64,000 bases of DNA from Colimorpha sp045640985 (GCA_045640985.1 JAZUFZ010000030.1:3341-67340), one strand, 5' to 3'. Shown: positions 43,206 through 52,749, counted from the first letter of the stretch. The notes: generated by a model from the letters alone, not told the origin. Translations and numbers: made by a program.

Positions 43206-45071
43206 TCAATGTTCCCGGTTCACAAGGTCATCAATTTCAAACTCCTGTCCCTCAAACAGAAAGCGCCCGCAAGTGTCAGTACTGATGATACGGGTTCGGG
43301 TAACCTGTTTCCGCGTAAGAAAATTCCTGCATTGATAATCAATAATGGACGGATCCCGTGCAACCGCCTCATCGGCAATCAGCGTACTATGGCGACCCTC
43401 CACCAACTCAATGGCAATATGATAACCGACATTGTATCGGATACAGATACGCTGACCATCATGCATTACTCCCACGGCACGGCAATAGACAGCCAATATT
43501 AATCCTACTGCCAACACCACCGGAAGGAATATCATACGTTTCGACCTTACCCACACAATAACTCCCACCACCAGAAGGACCGTTCCCACCAGCATCACTT
43601 CATCCATCGCTATGTTTTCCACCAGAGCGCCTGGAATTGAAGAAATCCATTGTGTAACAGCATCTATCGCATATAATTCTTTACGGAGAAGTCCCGTAGC
43701 CATACTCCAATGAGGAAAAAACAATGCCAGTATAACCGTTCCGAGCAGCACTCCGGCAAAAGGAACTATAGTCATGTTAGCTATCAGGAAATATCTCGGG
43801 AACTGATGAAAATAATAAAGTACCAGCGGAGTTGTTGCCAACTGCGCAGAAGTGGTAACGCAAAAGAGACTCCACACTTTACGAGCACACAGCAGGCCCA
43901 GTGACTTTACCCGGTTACGCGATAACAGATAGACATCCTTTGGCCATGGTATGAGCAGAAACATCGGTTGAGACAAGCACAGAATACCTAATACCGCAGA
44001 ATATGAGAGCTGGAAACCGACATCAAACAGAACCCCAGGATTCACCAGCAGGAGTACCAACGCCGAAGCCGCCAGAGAATTGTATCGTGTACAGCTGTTC
44101 AACGTCATATCTCCCACAATGAACACACTGAACATTAGTGCGGCACGGGTAGTTGATGGGGCAAATCCGGTTATCATTGCAAACAGCCAAACAACTCCCA
44201 ATTGAAGAACGCCTTTAATATACCGCCCTATCGGGCCTTTCCTGACCCAGAAGAGCAACCATCCAGCCAGCACCGCAACGATTCCCACATGCAATCCTGA
44301 GACACACAGCAGATGTGTGATGCCTGCCGACCGGAACTGCCGTTCTGTTTCAGGAGAAAGGTCGTCTTTCCATCCCAAAAGAAGAGCCTCGGCTATTCCT
44401 TGTTCCGAGGCAGAAAGTGGCAGGGATTGGATGATACCTATCAAATGCTGGCGCAGTCTCTGGCTCCAGGCGAGTAACCCTTTGGGCGATGATTCAAGTA
44501 GATCAAAATCCGCTTCGCCGGCAAACATCTGAAAACAGATTTTCTTGTGACGGAGATGGTTGCGATAGTCAAACTGATAAGGATTCTCGGAGGCGGAGGG
44601 AAGCGATGGTGTGCCGCGGACGAGAAGCCGGTCGCCATACGAGAGTTGTACAGTTCGGTTGCGCAGAAAGAGCATCATCCGCCCAGAAGTGGGAACGCCA
44701 TCGACCTGAACCACTTCGACTACGGCTTTCTGTCCTTTGGGGGTCGGATGCGACGGTTCGAGGAGTTGAACGATATAGTGACTCTCGGAATGAGTATGAT
44801 GGATGTAATGCGAAGGGGAAGCAAGAGGATTATGGGCGTATGGCAACAGCAGCCCCAGCATAAGAAATTCCAATATGGACAGAGGGAATATGGGTCGGTG
44901 TACTTTGAGGAAATAGCACACTATCATTCCTGCCAGTAGAACTACCGCCGTGATAGCAGGAATCATGAGTGGGAGATTCCATTTGTCAGCAATGAAGATA
45001 CCCGCCATTAGGGGCAGGAGAACTGCAACCAGAGGACTTTTCTTTAGAAGGACTTTAGGCTCAGTTTTCAT
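43206..45071 (-). CDS. comEC: ComEC/Rec2-family DNA-uptake channel
   Basis: 621 residues. Two or three N-terminal helices, a DUF4131 soluble domain (~90-200, GKAVVEVVQVDG-like, YGDRLLVRGTP), then the Competence domain with many helices and the signature FRSAGITHLLCVSGLHVGIV. ComEC forms the inner-membrane channel for single-stranded DNA during natural transformation. The C-terminal metallo-beta-lactamase domain of many homologues is missing; after the last helices there is only a ~110-residue tail. A separate MBL-fold gene lies directly upstream and overlaps this start by 11 bp. Competence in this organism is not shown. Confidence 0.9.
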   Translation of the reverse strand: MKTEPKVLLKKSPLVAVLLPLMAGIFIADKWNLPLMIPAITAVVLLAGMIVCYFLKVHRPIFPLSILEFLMLGLLLPYAHNPLASPSHYIHHTHSESHYIVQLLEPSHPTPKGQKAVVEVVQVDGVPTSGRMMLFLRNRTVQLSYGDRLLVRGTPSLPSASENPYQFDYRNHLRHKKICFQMFAGEADFDLLESSPKGLLAWSQRLRQHLIGIIQSLPLSASEQGIAEALLLGWKDDLSPETERQFRSAGITHLLCVSGLHVGIVAVLAGWLLFWVRKGPIGRYIKGVLQLGVVWLFAMITGFAPSTTRAALMFSVFIVGDMTLNSCTRYNSLAASALVLLLVNPGVLFDVGFQLSYSAVLGILCLSQPMFLLIPWPKDVYLLSRNRVKSLGLLCARKVWSLFCVTTSAQLATTPLVLYYFHQFPRYFLIANMTIVPFAGVLLGTVILALFFPHWSMATGLLRKELYAIDAVTQWISSIPGALVENIAMDEVMLVGTVLLVVGVIVWVRSKRMIFLPVVLAVGLILAVYCRAVGVMHDGQRICIRYNVGYHIAIELVEGRHSTLIADEAVARDPSIIDYQCRNFLTRKQVTRTRIISTDTCGRFLFEGQEFEIDDLVNREH

Positions 45072-45768
45072 GGAGGGGATGGAACCGGGTGGAACAGAAG
45101 AGTTCAGCGAGGTTCTGTATCTGGGAGGAGATGTCTTCTTCCCAGGTGTGCATTGGGTAGAGTTCGCGGGTAGTTATATGGGTAAGGAACTGGGTGACAC
45201 CCCGGAGGGCGTTGCGGCCGAGGCGGGGATCAATGGGAAGCATGACGTGTGTGATTGCGGGTGTTGAACGGGATATATCTCGAAGAATGGAGAGATAAAG
45301 GCCTTCCATTTCATCCGGGGAGATTTTGAGAAGTTCGTTAGGGGTATCGAAATACCAGTTGTTGAGGTCTCCTGCGTGGAAAAGTGTGGTATCGCAAGTT
45401 TTGACAAGGTATGACACCCCTACGTCGGTTGAACGGAAAGCGGTGACGCTGAGCAGCTCGTCGCTATAGGTTTCATCGGGATGAAGTACTGCCGTGCATT
45501 GGGCGGGGAGAATATGGTGCCGCTTACGGGTATCATATGAGATGATATGCCGGGGGGCGGGAGCGTCCTGGGAGAGCTGCCAAGAAAATATCTCGGGATT
45601 GTAATGGTCCTGGTGGAAGTGAGAGACGAAGAAGTAGATCTGTTTGGTGGAAGACTGGAGCCGCTGATGAAGCATCCCCTGAGGGTCTTGCCAGTAATCG
45701 AATACGAGAATACACTGGTCATCCTCGGCAAGGTAGCAGCTGTGGTGGATGTAGGTGAGTTCCATCAT
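45061..45768 (-). CDS. MBL-fold metallo-hydrolase (UlaG-like)
   Basis: 235 residues. The metal site is clear: FVSHFHQDHYNPEIF carries the HxHxDH motif, DTTLFHAGDLNNW the later aspartate, and the closing YPMHTWEE a further histidine. The fold also opens with THIHHSCYLAE-like text typical of UlaG-type hydrolases. The substrate is unknown. It overlaps the dehydratase stop (ATGA) and the comEC start, so it is translated from the same message as both. Whether it supplies the nuclease function missing from this ComEC is an open question. Confidence 0.85.
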   Translation of the reverse strand: MMELTYIHHSCYLAEDDQCILVFDYWQDPQGMLHQRLQSSTKQIYFFVSHFHQDHYNPEIFSWQLSQDAPAPRHIISYDTRKRHHILPAQCTAVLHPDETYSDELLSVTAFRSTDVGVSYLVKTCDTTLFHAGDLNNWYFDTPNELLKISPDEMEGLYLSILRDISRSTPAITHVMLPIDPRLGRNALRGVTQFLTHITTRELYPMHTWEEDISSQIQNLAELFCSTRFHPLHEN

Positions 45769-47681
45769 GACTGGGGAGTATCAAGACTGCAATAAATTGA
45801 GTTGTTGCTGATGAATTCGGGTACGATACGTTTCATCTGAGCTACGATTTTCATATCGTCGAGGGTTTCCATGATGTTGTGGAGTTCATCATACAGGGCA
45901 TCCACCTCAGCGGTCTCGTAACGGCGCACCTGGGCGTGCATGATCTTCGGGTGGTAGGTAGGAATGGTATTCTCTTTGGTGGCGAGGAGTTCCTCATAGA
46001 GTTTCTCGCCGGGGCGGAGTCCGATTTCCTTGATCTCGATATTGTGAAGACCCGAGAGCTGTATCATCTTCTGGGCGAGGCCGTAAATTCTGACCGGCTT
46101 ACCCATATCGAACACGAAGATATCGCCACCTTCGCCCATTGCACCGGCTTCGAGTACGAGACTGCAGGCTTCGGGAATGGTCATGAAATAGCGTATAATG
46201 TCTTTATGGGTAACGGTAAGAGGACCACCAGCGGCAAGTTGCTTCTTGAACAGTGGGATAACAGAACCGTTGGAGCCAAGCACGTTGCCGAAACGGGTGG
46301 TCACGAAACGGGTATCCGACTGGCGGGACTGGATGTAGATTTCCGCCATGCGCTTGGTAGCACCCATCACATTGGTGGGGTTTACTGCCTTGTCTGTGGA
46401 GATCATGACAAACTTCTGTGCCTTGTATTTTATGGCAAGGTCCGCGAGATTCTTGGTGCCGAACACGTTCACAAAGATTGCTTCGTATGGATTCTCCTCC
46501 ATGAACGGAACATGCTTATAGGCGGCTGCATGATATATCACCTGAGGATGGAAAGTAGAAAATACCTCTTCCATTCTGCGCTGGTCCTTCACATTGGCAA
46601 TAACGAACTCCATCTTGTCAATATATTTCTTATAGGGTTCATTATTGCGGAGTTCAAACTGGAGGTCATACATGGGAGATTCTGCCTGGTCAAGCATGAT
46701 GATTCTGGCAGGCTGATACTGGAACAGCTGACGGCATATTTCCGAACCGATAGAACCTGCCGCACCGGTAACCATAACCACTTTGTCAAGTACTTCCCTC
46801 ACCACATTTATGTTGTCTATCTGTATGCTTTCACGTTCAAGGAGGTCTTCAATCTTGATGTCCTGAATCTGGTTGGCACTGAAGGTACCATTAATCCATG
46901 TGTTGATATGTGGAACAGATTTTACAGTAAGTCCAAGGGAAAGTGCTCTGTTGGTAATCGCCTGTTTGTGTTTGATCTTGATTGTAGGAATGGCTATGAT
47001 GAGCTGCTTTACATCTTTGGACTTTACGAAATTCTCGTTGAGCGTAGCGCGCATACGCTGTACGGGAACACCATTGAGGTTCTGATTTATCTTGGAAAGG
47101 TCATCATCAATGAACGCTACTACACGATAGTCGTAACGGAGGTCCTGCATCAGCGCATTGTACGCAATTACGCCAGCAGCCCCGGCACCATATATGATAA
47201 TAGGCATTTCCGGCCGGCGCTTGCGGATATAATCGTTATAGAAACGCTGGATGAGGAGTCGCGAGCCTATCATAAGAATTGTAAGTACGGCATATATGGC
47301 AGCCGCCTCTGAATAAGAGAGCACAATTCTATTATCTACAAAATGATAGTTGTTGTTGAATAACTTGAAAAGATATATCAGCACGAGAGGGGTGACATTC
47401 GCCATAAGAATCTTGTAGATGTCATGAAGACCCGAGTGGCGGATAATACCTCTAAAGGTACCGAACATCATAAAAAAGAATAACGATATCAGCAGCACTG
47501 AAAGCAGTTTCACCAGCAGTATGCCGTCGTTATAGGTATCCATACCGCCTACAATACGAAAGACTTCAATGAGAATAAAGGAAATGACGATTGTGAGAAT
47601 GTCGATTCCTAAGATTGCCCATTTCGACACCGTGGAATGGCGATAACGTTTCGCAAGGAAGAAAAAGAATTTTTTCAGCAT
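45765..47681 (-). CDS. Membrane nucleotide-sugar 4,6-dehydratase (CapD/PglF/WbpM type)
   Basis: 638 residues. Four or five N-terminal helices (to ~125), a CoA-binding-like Rossmann domain (~145-265, IYGAGAAGVIAYNAL), and the catalytic short-chain dehydrogenase domain with VMVTGAAGSIGSEICRQL (NAD site), YHAAAYKHVPFMEENPYEA, and STDKAVNPTNVMGATKR in which the usual YxxxK tyrosine is replaced, as in the PglF/WbpM branch. These enzymes convert UDP-GlcNAc to the 4-keto-6-deoxy sugar, the first step to bacillosamine or QuiNAc. Here it sits beside other surface-sugar genes, 20 bp after the aminotransferase. Confidence 0.9.
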   Translation of the reverse strand: MLKKFFFFLAKRYRHSTVSKWAILGIDILTIVISFILIEVFRIVGGMDTYNDGILLVKLLSVLLISLFFFMMFGTFRGIIRHSGLHDIYKILMANVTPLVLIYLFKLFNNNYHFVDNRIVLSYSEAAAIYAVLTILMIGSRLLIQRFYNDYIRKRRPEMPIIIYGAGAAGVIAYNALMQDLRYDYRVVAFIDDDLSKINQNLNGVPVQRMRATLNENFVKSKDVKQLIIAIPTIKIKHKQAITNRALSLGLTVKSVPHINTWINGTFSANQIQDIKIEDLLERESIQIDNINVVREVLDKVVMVTGAAGSIGSEICRQLFQYQPARIIMLDQAESPMYDLQFELRNNEPYKKYIDKMEFVIANVKDQRRMEEVFSTFHPQVIYHAAAYKHVPFMEENPYEAIFVNVFGTKNLADLAIKYKAQKFVMISTDKAVNPTNVMGATKRMAEIYIQSRQSDTRFVTTRFGNVLGSNGSVIPLFKKQLAAGGPLTVTHKDIIRYFMTIPEACSLVLEAGAMGEGGDIFVFDMGKPVRIYGLAQKMIQLSGLHNIEIKEIGLRPGEKLYEELLATKENTIPTYHPKIMHAQVRRYETAEVDALYDELHNIMETLDDMKIVAQMKRIVPEFISNNSIYCSLDTPQS

Positions 47682-47700
47682 ATCTTTATTGTTTTTTGTT

Positions 47701-48816
47701 TCATAGATTTTTGATAAGGACTTCTGCCACCTCCTGCTGTTCCTCTGGAGTTAAGTATGGGTGCATGGGGAGGGAGAGCACCACCTGGGCAATTCGGGTT
47801 GCCTGCGGACATTGCTCCAGAGCCTGGCCGGCAAAAGCGGATTGCAGATGCAGTGGCTTCGGATAATATACCGCTGTCGGAATACCTGCCGCCTTCAAGG
47901 ATTGCTGGAGCGAATTGCGCTGCTGCTCAGAGTTCAACTGTATCGTATATTGTGCCCATGAGGAACGGAAGTTTTCCATAACCACGGGACATTTCACATA
48001 ACCTTCAAGCAAGGAGCTGTAACGGTGTGCCACCTCATTTACCAGATCCACCTCCTGGGGAAAATATTTCAGTTTTGTCAGCAGAACTGCCGCCTGAAGC
48101 GTATCGAGACGGGAATTGCATCCGATTTTTACATTATCATATTTTTCTGTGCCTTTACCATGCTGGATATAGGAACGCAGCAGTTGTGCCCACTCATCAT
48201 CGTTTGTAAAAACCGCACCTCCGTCCCCATAGCAGCCCAGCGGCTTTGCGGGGAAGAACGATGTGGTAGAGATATCACCAAAGGAGCAGGCCTTATCGTT
48301 CCAAATTGAGCCGCCGAACCCCTGTGCGCCGTCTTCCAGTATGCGCAGTTCATAGATGTCTGCCAGTTCGCGGATTTCTGCATAATCAGCCGGCTGGCCG
48401 AACAGATCCACCGCCAATATCACCTTGGGGGTCAGTTCCCGGCTCAGTATGGTCTGTTGTATCTTTTGCTCCAGATCTACAATATCGATATTATAGGTAT
48501 CAGGATTCACATCCACGAATATAGGTGTAGCGCCTTGCATAGCGACCACTTCAGCAGATGCAAAGAATGTGAAGTCCGGTACAAATACTGCATCTCCAGG
48601 ACCTATTCCCCATGCCATGAGGGCCAGTCGCAAAGCATCGGTTCCGTTTCCGCAAGCCACACAATGTTTCACTCCCACATATTGAGCCAGCTGCTGTTCC
48701 AGTTCTTTAACCGGCTGACCCATAATGAAAGCCGAAGATTCCACCACGCCGGCTATAGCCTGGTCAATCTCGGGCTTGAGATATTGATATTGTCTTTGAA
48801 GATCTCTCAGTTGCAT
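47701..48816 (-). CDS. DegT/DnrJ/EryC1 aminotransferase (WbpE/PorR-like)
   Basis: 371 residues, a PLP-dependent sugar aminotransferase. Typical motifs: HCVACGNGTDALRLAL, VDLFGQPADY, LEDGAQGFGG, and SFFPAKPLGCYGDGG with the PLP lysine. Its neighbours are a WbpD-like acetyltransferase (overlap 10 bp) and a WbpB-like dehydrogenase, so it most likely transfers an amino group to C3 of the 3-keto sugar made by WbpB. The P. gingivalis homologue PorR is needed for A-LPS and for attachment of type IX cargo. Substrate is inferred from the gene cluster. Confidence 0.9.
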   Translation of the reverse strand: MQLRDLQRQYQYLKPEIDQAIAGVVESSAFIMGQPVKELEQQLAQYVGVKHCVACGNGTDALRLALMAWGIGPGDAVFVPDFTFFASAEVVAMQGATPIFVDVNPDTYNIDIVDLEQKIQQTILSRELTPKVILAVDLFGQPADYAEIRELADIYELRILEDGAQGFGGSIWNDKACSFGDISTTSFFPAKPLGCYGDGGAVFTNDDEWAQLLRSYIQHGKGTEKYDNVKIGCNSRLDTLQAAVLLTKLKYFPQEVDLVNEVAHRYSSLLEGYVKCPVVMENFRSSWAQYTIQLNSEQQRNSLQQSLKAAGIPTAVYYPKPLHLQSAFAGQALEQCPQATRIAQVVLSLPMHPYLTPEEQQEVAEVLIKNL

Positions 48817-49373
48817 TTTTCGAGTTGTTCGTTTATGAGTTTATAATGTCGGCCGCACTCACAGTTCAATGATTCATCAAGTTTTCTGCCACATTCACAT
48901 ACCCACCCTATTCTTCTGGCGGGCACACCTGCCATCAAGGCATAATCCGGCACATCCTTAGTTACCACAGCTCCTGCGGCTATCAGGGCACTTCTTCCTA
49001 CCGTATGTCCACATACCACCGTGCAGTTTGCTCCTAAGGAGGCTCCTTCCTTAATCAAAGTCCGGGCATAGACTCCATACACCGGGAAATGGGCTCTCGG
49101 GGTAGTTACATTCGTAAACACGCAACTGGGACCGCAAAACACATTATCTTCTATCTCTACCCCTTCATACACCGAAACGTTGTTCTGTATTCTTACCCCA
49201 TTGCCGATATTCACCCGATTTCCGATATTCACATTCTGTCCCAGCGAGCAGTTGCATCCCAGGCGGGCACCCGACTGCACATGGCAAAAGTGCCATATCT
49301 TAGTACCTTCACCAATTACCACGTCATCGTCCACGTATGAACTCTCATGGACAAAATACTTCTTATCTACCAT
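48807..49373 (-). CDS. Left-handed beta-helix sugar N-acetyltransferase (WbpD/WlbB-like)
   Basis: 188 residues. Hexapeptide repeats build a left-handed beta helix (VDDDVVIGEGTKIWHFCHV, LGQNVNIGNRVNIGNGVRI, VVCGHTVGRSALIAAGAV). WbpD/WlbB acetylates the 3-amino group of UDP-2-acetamido-3-amino-2,3-dideoxyglucuronate. The C-terminus carries two C-x-C motifs (WVCECGR and LNCECGRHY), a small zinc-ribbon-like tail common in this subfamily. Overlaps both neighbours, so the three genes are coupled. Confidence 0.9.
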   Translation of the reverse strand: MVDKKYFVHESSYVDDDVVIGEGTKIWHFCHVQSGARLGCNCSLGQNVNIGNRVNIGNGVRIQNNVSVYEGVEIEDNVFCGPSCVFTNVTTPRAHFPVYGVYARTLIKEGASLGANCTVVCGHTVGRSALIAAGAVVTKDVPDYALMAGVPARRIGWVCECGRKLDESLNCECGRHYKLINEQLEKCN

Positions 49374-50332
49374 TTGAAAGGATGTTGCGTTAATGGGAAT
49401 TTTGCGAATGGGTGGTAATCGCCTTCCAGTCCTACAGGAGTTGCCTTACGGATGTCGTGCACCACCTGAATGCAATTACGGGCTTCTGCTATGCCGAATC
49501 CTCTGCCTGCAAGAATTTCTTCATAGCTCTTGGTATGGAGTTCCGTAAATCCGGCGCTGAACTCAAATTCATCGCCGTCCACCATAATGGTTCTGTAGGT
49601 ACGCATTCCCTTGCTGGTTGCTTCTTCGGGCAGATGGTCGGCATTGATACTCAAGAAATAGCGCACCCGTGCCTGCTTCAGTTCCAGATATCCTGCCACG
49701 CGGTCATGAGAAGCCACATGTACGATGTTTTTCTGCACAGGTCCGAATATCCAGCAGAGCATATCATAGAAATGAACACCTATGTTGGTAGCTACGCCGC
49801 CACTCTTATGCTCATCGCCTTTCCAGGAGGTGTAATACCAGTTGCCACGCGAAGTGATATAAGTCAGATCCACATCGTAAATCTTATCCTTAGGGCCTTC
49901 TGCAATTTTCTTCTTCAACGCCACAACCGACTCATGCAGACGCAGCTGAAGAATAGTATAGGCATGTTTTCCTGTCTCCTGCTCCACCTGTTCCAGGGCA
50001 TCTATATTCCAGGGGTTCAACACCACCGGTTTCTCGCAAATCACATCAGCCCCCAACCGGAGACCGTAACGGGTATGCGCGTCATGGAGATAATTTGGGG
50101 TACAAACCGACACATAATCTATGGTCTGTCCTTTTTCTTTCAGACGCGAGTTATGGCGGTCAAACAGTTCCTGCTCCGTAAAGAAAGAGGCCTGAGGAAA
50201 ATAACTGTCAATAATGCCTACGCTGTCACAGCGGTCGTATGCCGAAAGCAGGATATTTCCTGTATCCTTGATAGCTTTCAGATGACGGGGGGCGATATAT
50301 CCGCCTACCCCTATAAGTGCAAAATTACTCAT
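49367..50332 (-). CDS. Gfo/Idh/MocA sugar dehydrogenase (WbpB/WlbA-like)
   Basis: 321 residues. NAD-binding Rossmann start (NFALIGVGGYIAPRHLKAI) and the family CEKPVVLNP motif with the catalytic lysine. WbpB/WlbA oxidises UDP-GlcNAcA at C3 to a keto sugar, which the aminotransferase then uses. It overlaps the acetyltransferase by 7 bp. UDP-GlcNAc 6-dehydrogenase (WbpA), which would supply the substrate, is not in the window. Confidence 0.9.
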   Translation of the reverse strand: MSNFALIGVGGYIAPRHLKAIKDTGNILLSAYDRCDSVGIIDSYFPQASFFTEQELFDRHNSRLKEKGQTIDYVSVCTPNYLHDAHTRYGLRLGADVICEKPVVLNPWNIDALEQVEQETGKHAYTILQLRLHESVVALKKKIAEGPKDKIYDVDLTYITSRGNWYYTSWKGDEHKSGGVATNIGVHFYDMLCWIFGPVQKNIVHVASHDRVAGYLELKQARVRYFLSINADHLPEEATSKGMRTYRTIMVDGDEFEFSAGFTELHTKSYEEILAGRGFGIAEARNCIQVVHDIRKATPVGLEGDYHPFAKFPLTQHPFKW

Positions 50333-50361
50333 AATTTCTAATATCTATGACAATCTACTAA

Positions 50362-51219
50362 TCACATATTTTTGATACATGTCTGCAGGCTCTCCGTCCA
50401 ATAGGGAACCTCAAGCATGAATGTTTCCTTGAATTTGGTTTTGTCCAATACCGAGAAACTCGGACGCACCACCTTGCTCGGGAACTCATTGCTGTGGCAA
50501 GGCAGAATACGGCATCGGGTGATGCCTGCCTGACGGGCAATCTCTTTCGAGAAGTCAAACCAGCTGCACACCCCTTCGTTGCTGTAGTGGTATATGCCTT
50601 CGTGTCCTTGATACTGATTGTTTTCAATAATCCGGCAGATGGCCTCCGCAAGGTCTCCCGCATACGTAGGGGTTCCTACCTGGTCAAACACGACCTTCCT
50701 TACGTCACTTTCGGGAAGCACTCTCAGCATAGTCTTCAGGAAATTGTTTCCGAACTCGCTGTAAAGCCATGCCGTACGGAAAATCACATAACGGCAACCC
50801 ACTTCCTGTATTGCCTTCTCGCCGTTGAGTTTGGTGTGGCCGTAAGCTCCCGTGGGGTTCACCGGTTCCGCTTCCGTACAAGGGGTATTGTTGCGATTTC
50901 CGCCGAACACATAATCCGTTGATATATGGAACAATGTGCCATCTACAGCTTTCATGGCTTCTGCCAGATAGCGTACCGCTTCACAGTTCAGCACATTTGC
51001 CCGGGCCTCGTCATCTTCAGCCTTATCTACATTGGTGTAAGCCGCACAGTTCACGATTATCTCCACCCGGTTTCCCTCCACGAACCGGAGTACAGCCTCG
51101 CGGTTGGTGATATCGAGTTCCGCCACATCGGTATAGATATAGTGATGCTTCGACTTTGCGCCCTGAAGCCTTATATGGTTTCCCAACTGTCCGTTTGCAC
51201 CTGTTACCAGTATATTCAT
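50362..51219 (-). CDS. rfbD: dTDP-4-dehydrorhamnose reductase
   Basis: 285 residues, usual length. NAD(P)-binding start MNILVTGANGQLGNHIRLQG, the HISTDYVFGG motif, and YGHTKLNGEKA with the catalytic YxxxK. It carries out the last step of dTDP-L-rhamnose synthesis. Its start shares its first base with the stop of rfbC, so rfbA-rfbC-rfbD run as one unit. The gene for the second step, rfbB (4,6-dehydratase), is not in the window. Confidence 0.94.
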   Translation of the reverse strand: MNILVTGANGQLGNHIRLQGAKSKHHYIYTDVAELDITNREAVLRFVEGNRVEIIVNCAAYTNVDKAEDDEARANVLNCEAVRYLAEAMKAVDGTLFHISTDYVFGGNRNNTPCTEAEPVNPTGAYGHTKLNGEKAIQEVGCRYVIFRTAWLYSEFGNNFLKTMLRVLPESDVRKVVFDQVGTPTYAGDLAEAICRIIENNQYQGHEGIYHYSNEGVCSWFDFSKEIARQAGITRCRILPCHSNEFPSKVVRPSFSVLDKTKFKETFMLEVPYWTESLQTCIKNM

Positions 51220-51770
51220 CAGAATGGCGATATAAATTCGTTAAACATAGGGTTATGCTTGTCCTTTTCGGAAAGGAGTACATCTTTTTCATCCAACTGC
51301 CAGTCAATCTTCAAGGTCGGGTCATTCCAGGCGATAGCGCCTTCACTCTGTGGAGCATAGAACTCATCGCACTTATACTGGAATACCGCTGTCTCGCTCA
51401 GGACCGAAAAACCGTGAGCAAAGCCTTTAGGGATGAAGAACTGAAGATGGTTTTCCTCCGTAAGTTCCACTGCCACATAGTTTCCGTATGTTGCTGAATC
51501 CTTGCGGATATCCACCGCCACATCCAGCACACGGCCTTTCACAACCCGCACCAGCTTACTCTGGGTATAGGGCGGCTTCTGGAAATGCAATCCGCGCAGA
51601 ACCCCATAACTCGACTTGGACTCATTGTCCTGCACGAAAGTGATATCCAGACCCGTCTTTTCACGAAACTCGCGTTCGTTGTAGCTCTCAAAGAAATAGC
51701 CGCGGGCATCCCCAAAAACCTTGGGTTCAATGATATAGACCCCTTCTATTGCTGTTTTTCTTACTTCCAT
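51219..51770 (-). CDS. rfbC: dTDP-4-dehydrorhamnose 3,5-epimerase
   Basis: 183 residues. The cupin fold of RmlC is plain: GDARGYFFESYNEREF, GVLRGLHFQKPPYTQSKLVR with the catalytic histidine, VVKGRVLDVAVDIR, and FIPKGFAHGFSVLS. It inverts C3 and C5 of the 4-keto sugar in rhamnose synthesis. One base separates it from rfbA upstream and it overlaps rfbD by one. Confidence 0.95.
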   Translation of the reverse strand: MEVRKTAIEGVYIIEPKVFGDARGYFFESYNEREFREKTGLDITFVQDNESKSSYGVLRGLHFQKPPYTQSKLVRVVKGRVLDVAVDIRKDSATYGNYVAVELTEENHLQFFIPKGFAHGFSVLSETAVFQYKCDEFYAPQSEGAIAWNDPTLKIDWQLDEKDVLLSEKDKHNPMFNEFISPF

Positions 51771-51771
51771 A

Positions 51772-52650
51772 TTATTTCCCTTCTGCCAGTTTAAGAAGAT
51801 ACTGTCCGTATGGATTCTTGATCATCGGCTGGGCAATTCTGCGCAGATCTTCGGCAGTAATCCAACCTTTCTCGAAAGCGATACTTTCCAGACATGCCAC
51901 CTTCAGGCCCTGACGCTTTTCGATTACCTCGATGAACGTAGAAGCCTCAGCCAGTGAATCATGCGTACCCGTATCCAGCCATGCGAACCCACGGCCCAGC
52001 AGTTTCACCTTCAATTCCCCATCTTCCAGAAAACGCTGGTTCACAGTGGTAATCTCCAGTTCTCCGCGAGCCGACGGCTTGATGGTCTTAGCCACCTCAA
52101 CCACTTTGTTTGGATAGAAGTAGAGACCCACAACCGCATAGTTGGATTTAGGCTCTTTGGGCTTTTCCTCAATCGAGAGCACATTGCCCGCAGCATCAAA
52201 CTCCGCCACGCCATAGCGCTCAGGATCCGCCACCCAGTAGCCGAATACCGTAGCCTTCTGTTCCTGTTCAGCCGTAGCCACGGCCTCACGCATCAGCTGT
52301 CCGAGACCGTTGCCCTGGAAGATATTGTCGCCCAGCACCAGACACACCGAGTCATCCCCGATGAATTCTTCTCCGATAATGAACGCCTGAGCCAGACCGT
52401 CCGGCGAGGGCTGCTCCGCATAACTGAAGTGTACTCCATAATCGGAGCCGTCACCCAACAGGCGCTTGAACCCAGGAAGATCGGTAGGGGTTGAAATTAT
52501 CAATATGTCGCGGATGCCGGCAATCATCAATACCGATATCGGATAATAGACCATCGGCTTGTCGTAAATCGGCAGAAGCTGCTTGCTTACACCTTTCGTG
52601 ATAGGGTATAATCTGGTGCCGGAGCCACCGGCCAATACAATTCCTTTCAT
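51772..52650 (-). CDS. rfbA: Glucose-1-phosphate thymidylyltransferase
   Basis: 292 residues from the ATG at 52650 (MKGIVLAGGSGTRLYP). The nucleotidyltransferase signature GGSGTRLYPITKGVSKQLLP and the YDKPMVYYP segment are RmlA hallmarks, as is WLDTGTHDSLAEAS later. It activates glucose-1-phosphate with dTTP and is the first and rate-controlling step of the rhamnose route. First gene of the minus-strand surface-sugar operon; a -7 box lies 100 bp upstream. Confidence 0.96.
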   Translation of the reverse strand: MKGIVLAGGSGTRLYPITKGVSKQLLPIYDKPMVYYPISVLMIAGIRDILIISTPTDLPGFKRLLGDGSDYGVHFSYAEQPSPDGLAQAFIIGEEFIGDDSVCLVLGDNIFQGNGLGQLMREAVATAEQEQKATVFGYWVADPERYGVAEFDAAGNVLSIEEKPKEPKSNYAVVGLYFYPNKVVEVAKTIKPSARGELEITTVNQRFLEDGELKVKLLGRGFAWLDTGTHDSLAEASTFIEVIEKRQGLKVACLESIAFEKGWITAEDLRRIAQPMIKNPYGQYLLKLAEGK

Positions 52651-52749
52651 ATTCCACAAAGTTTTCGCCCGCGTACGCGAGCAATATTTATTTATTATTC
52701 AGTTTCTTACGACGAAAATAAGAGGTTTTCTCCCTTTTTCTTTGTTCTG

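Noticed and set aside
45879..47312. 477-residue open frame on the plus strand
   Set aside because: Antisense to the 4,6-dehydratase, which has complete Rossmann and catalytic motifs.
45765..52650. A rmlB gene among the sugar genes
   Set aside because: The 4,6-dehydratase at 45765 is the membrane CapD/PglF type acting on UDP-GlcNAc, not the soluble dTDP-glucose enzyme; rmlB is not in the window.
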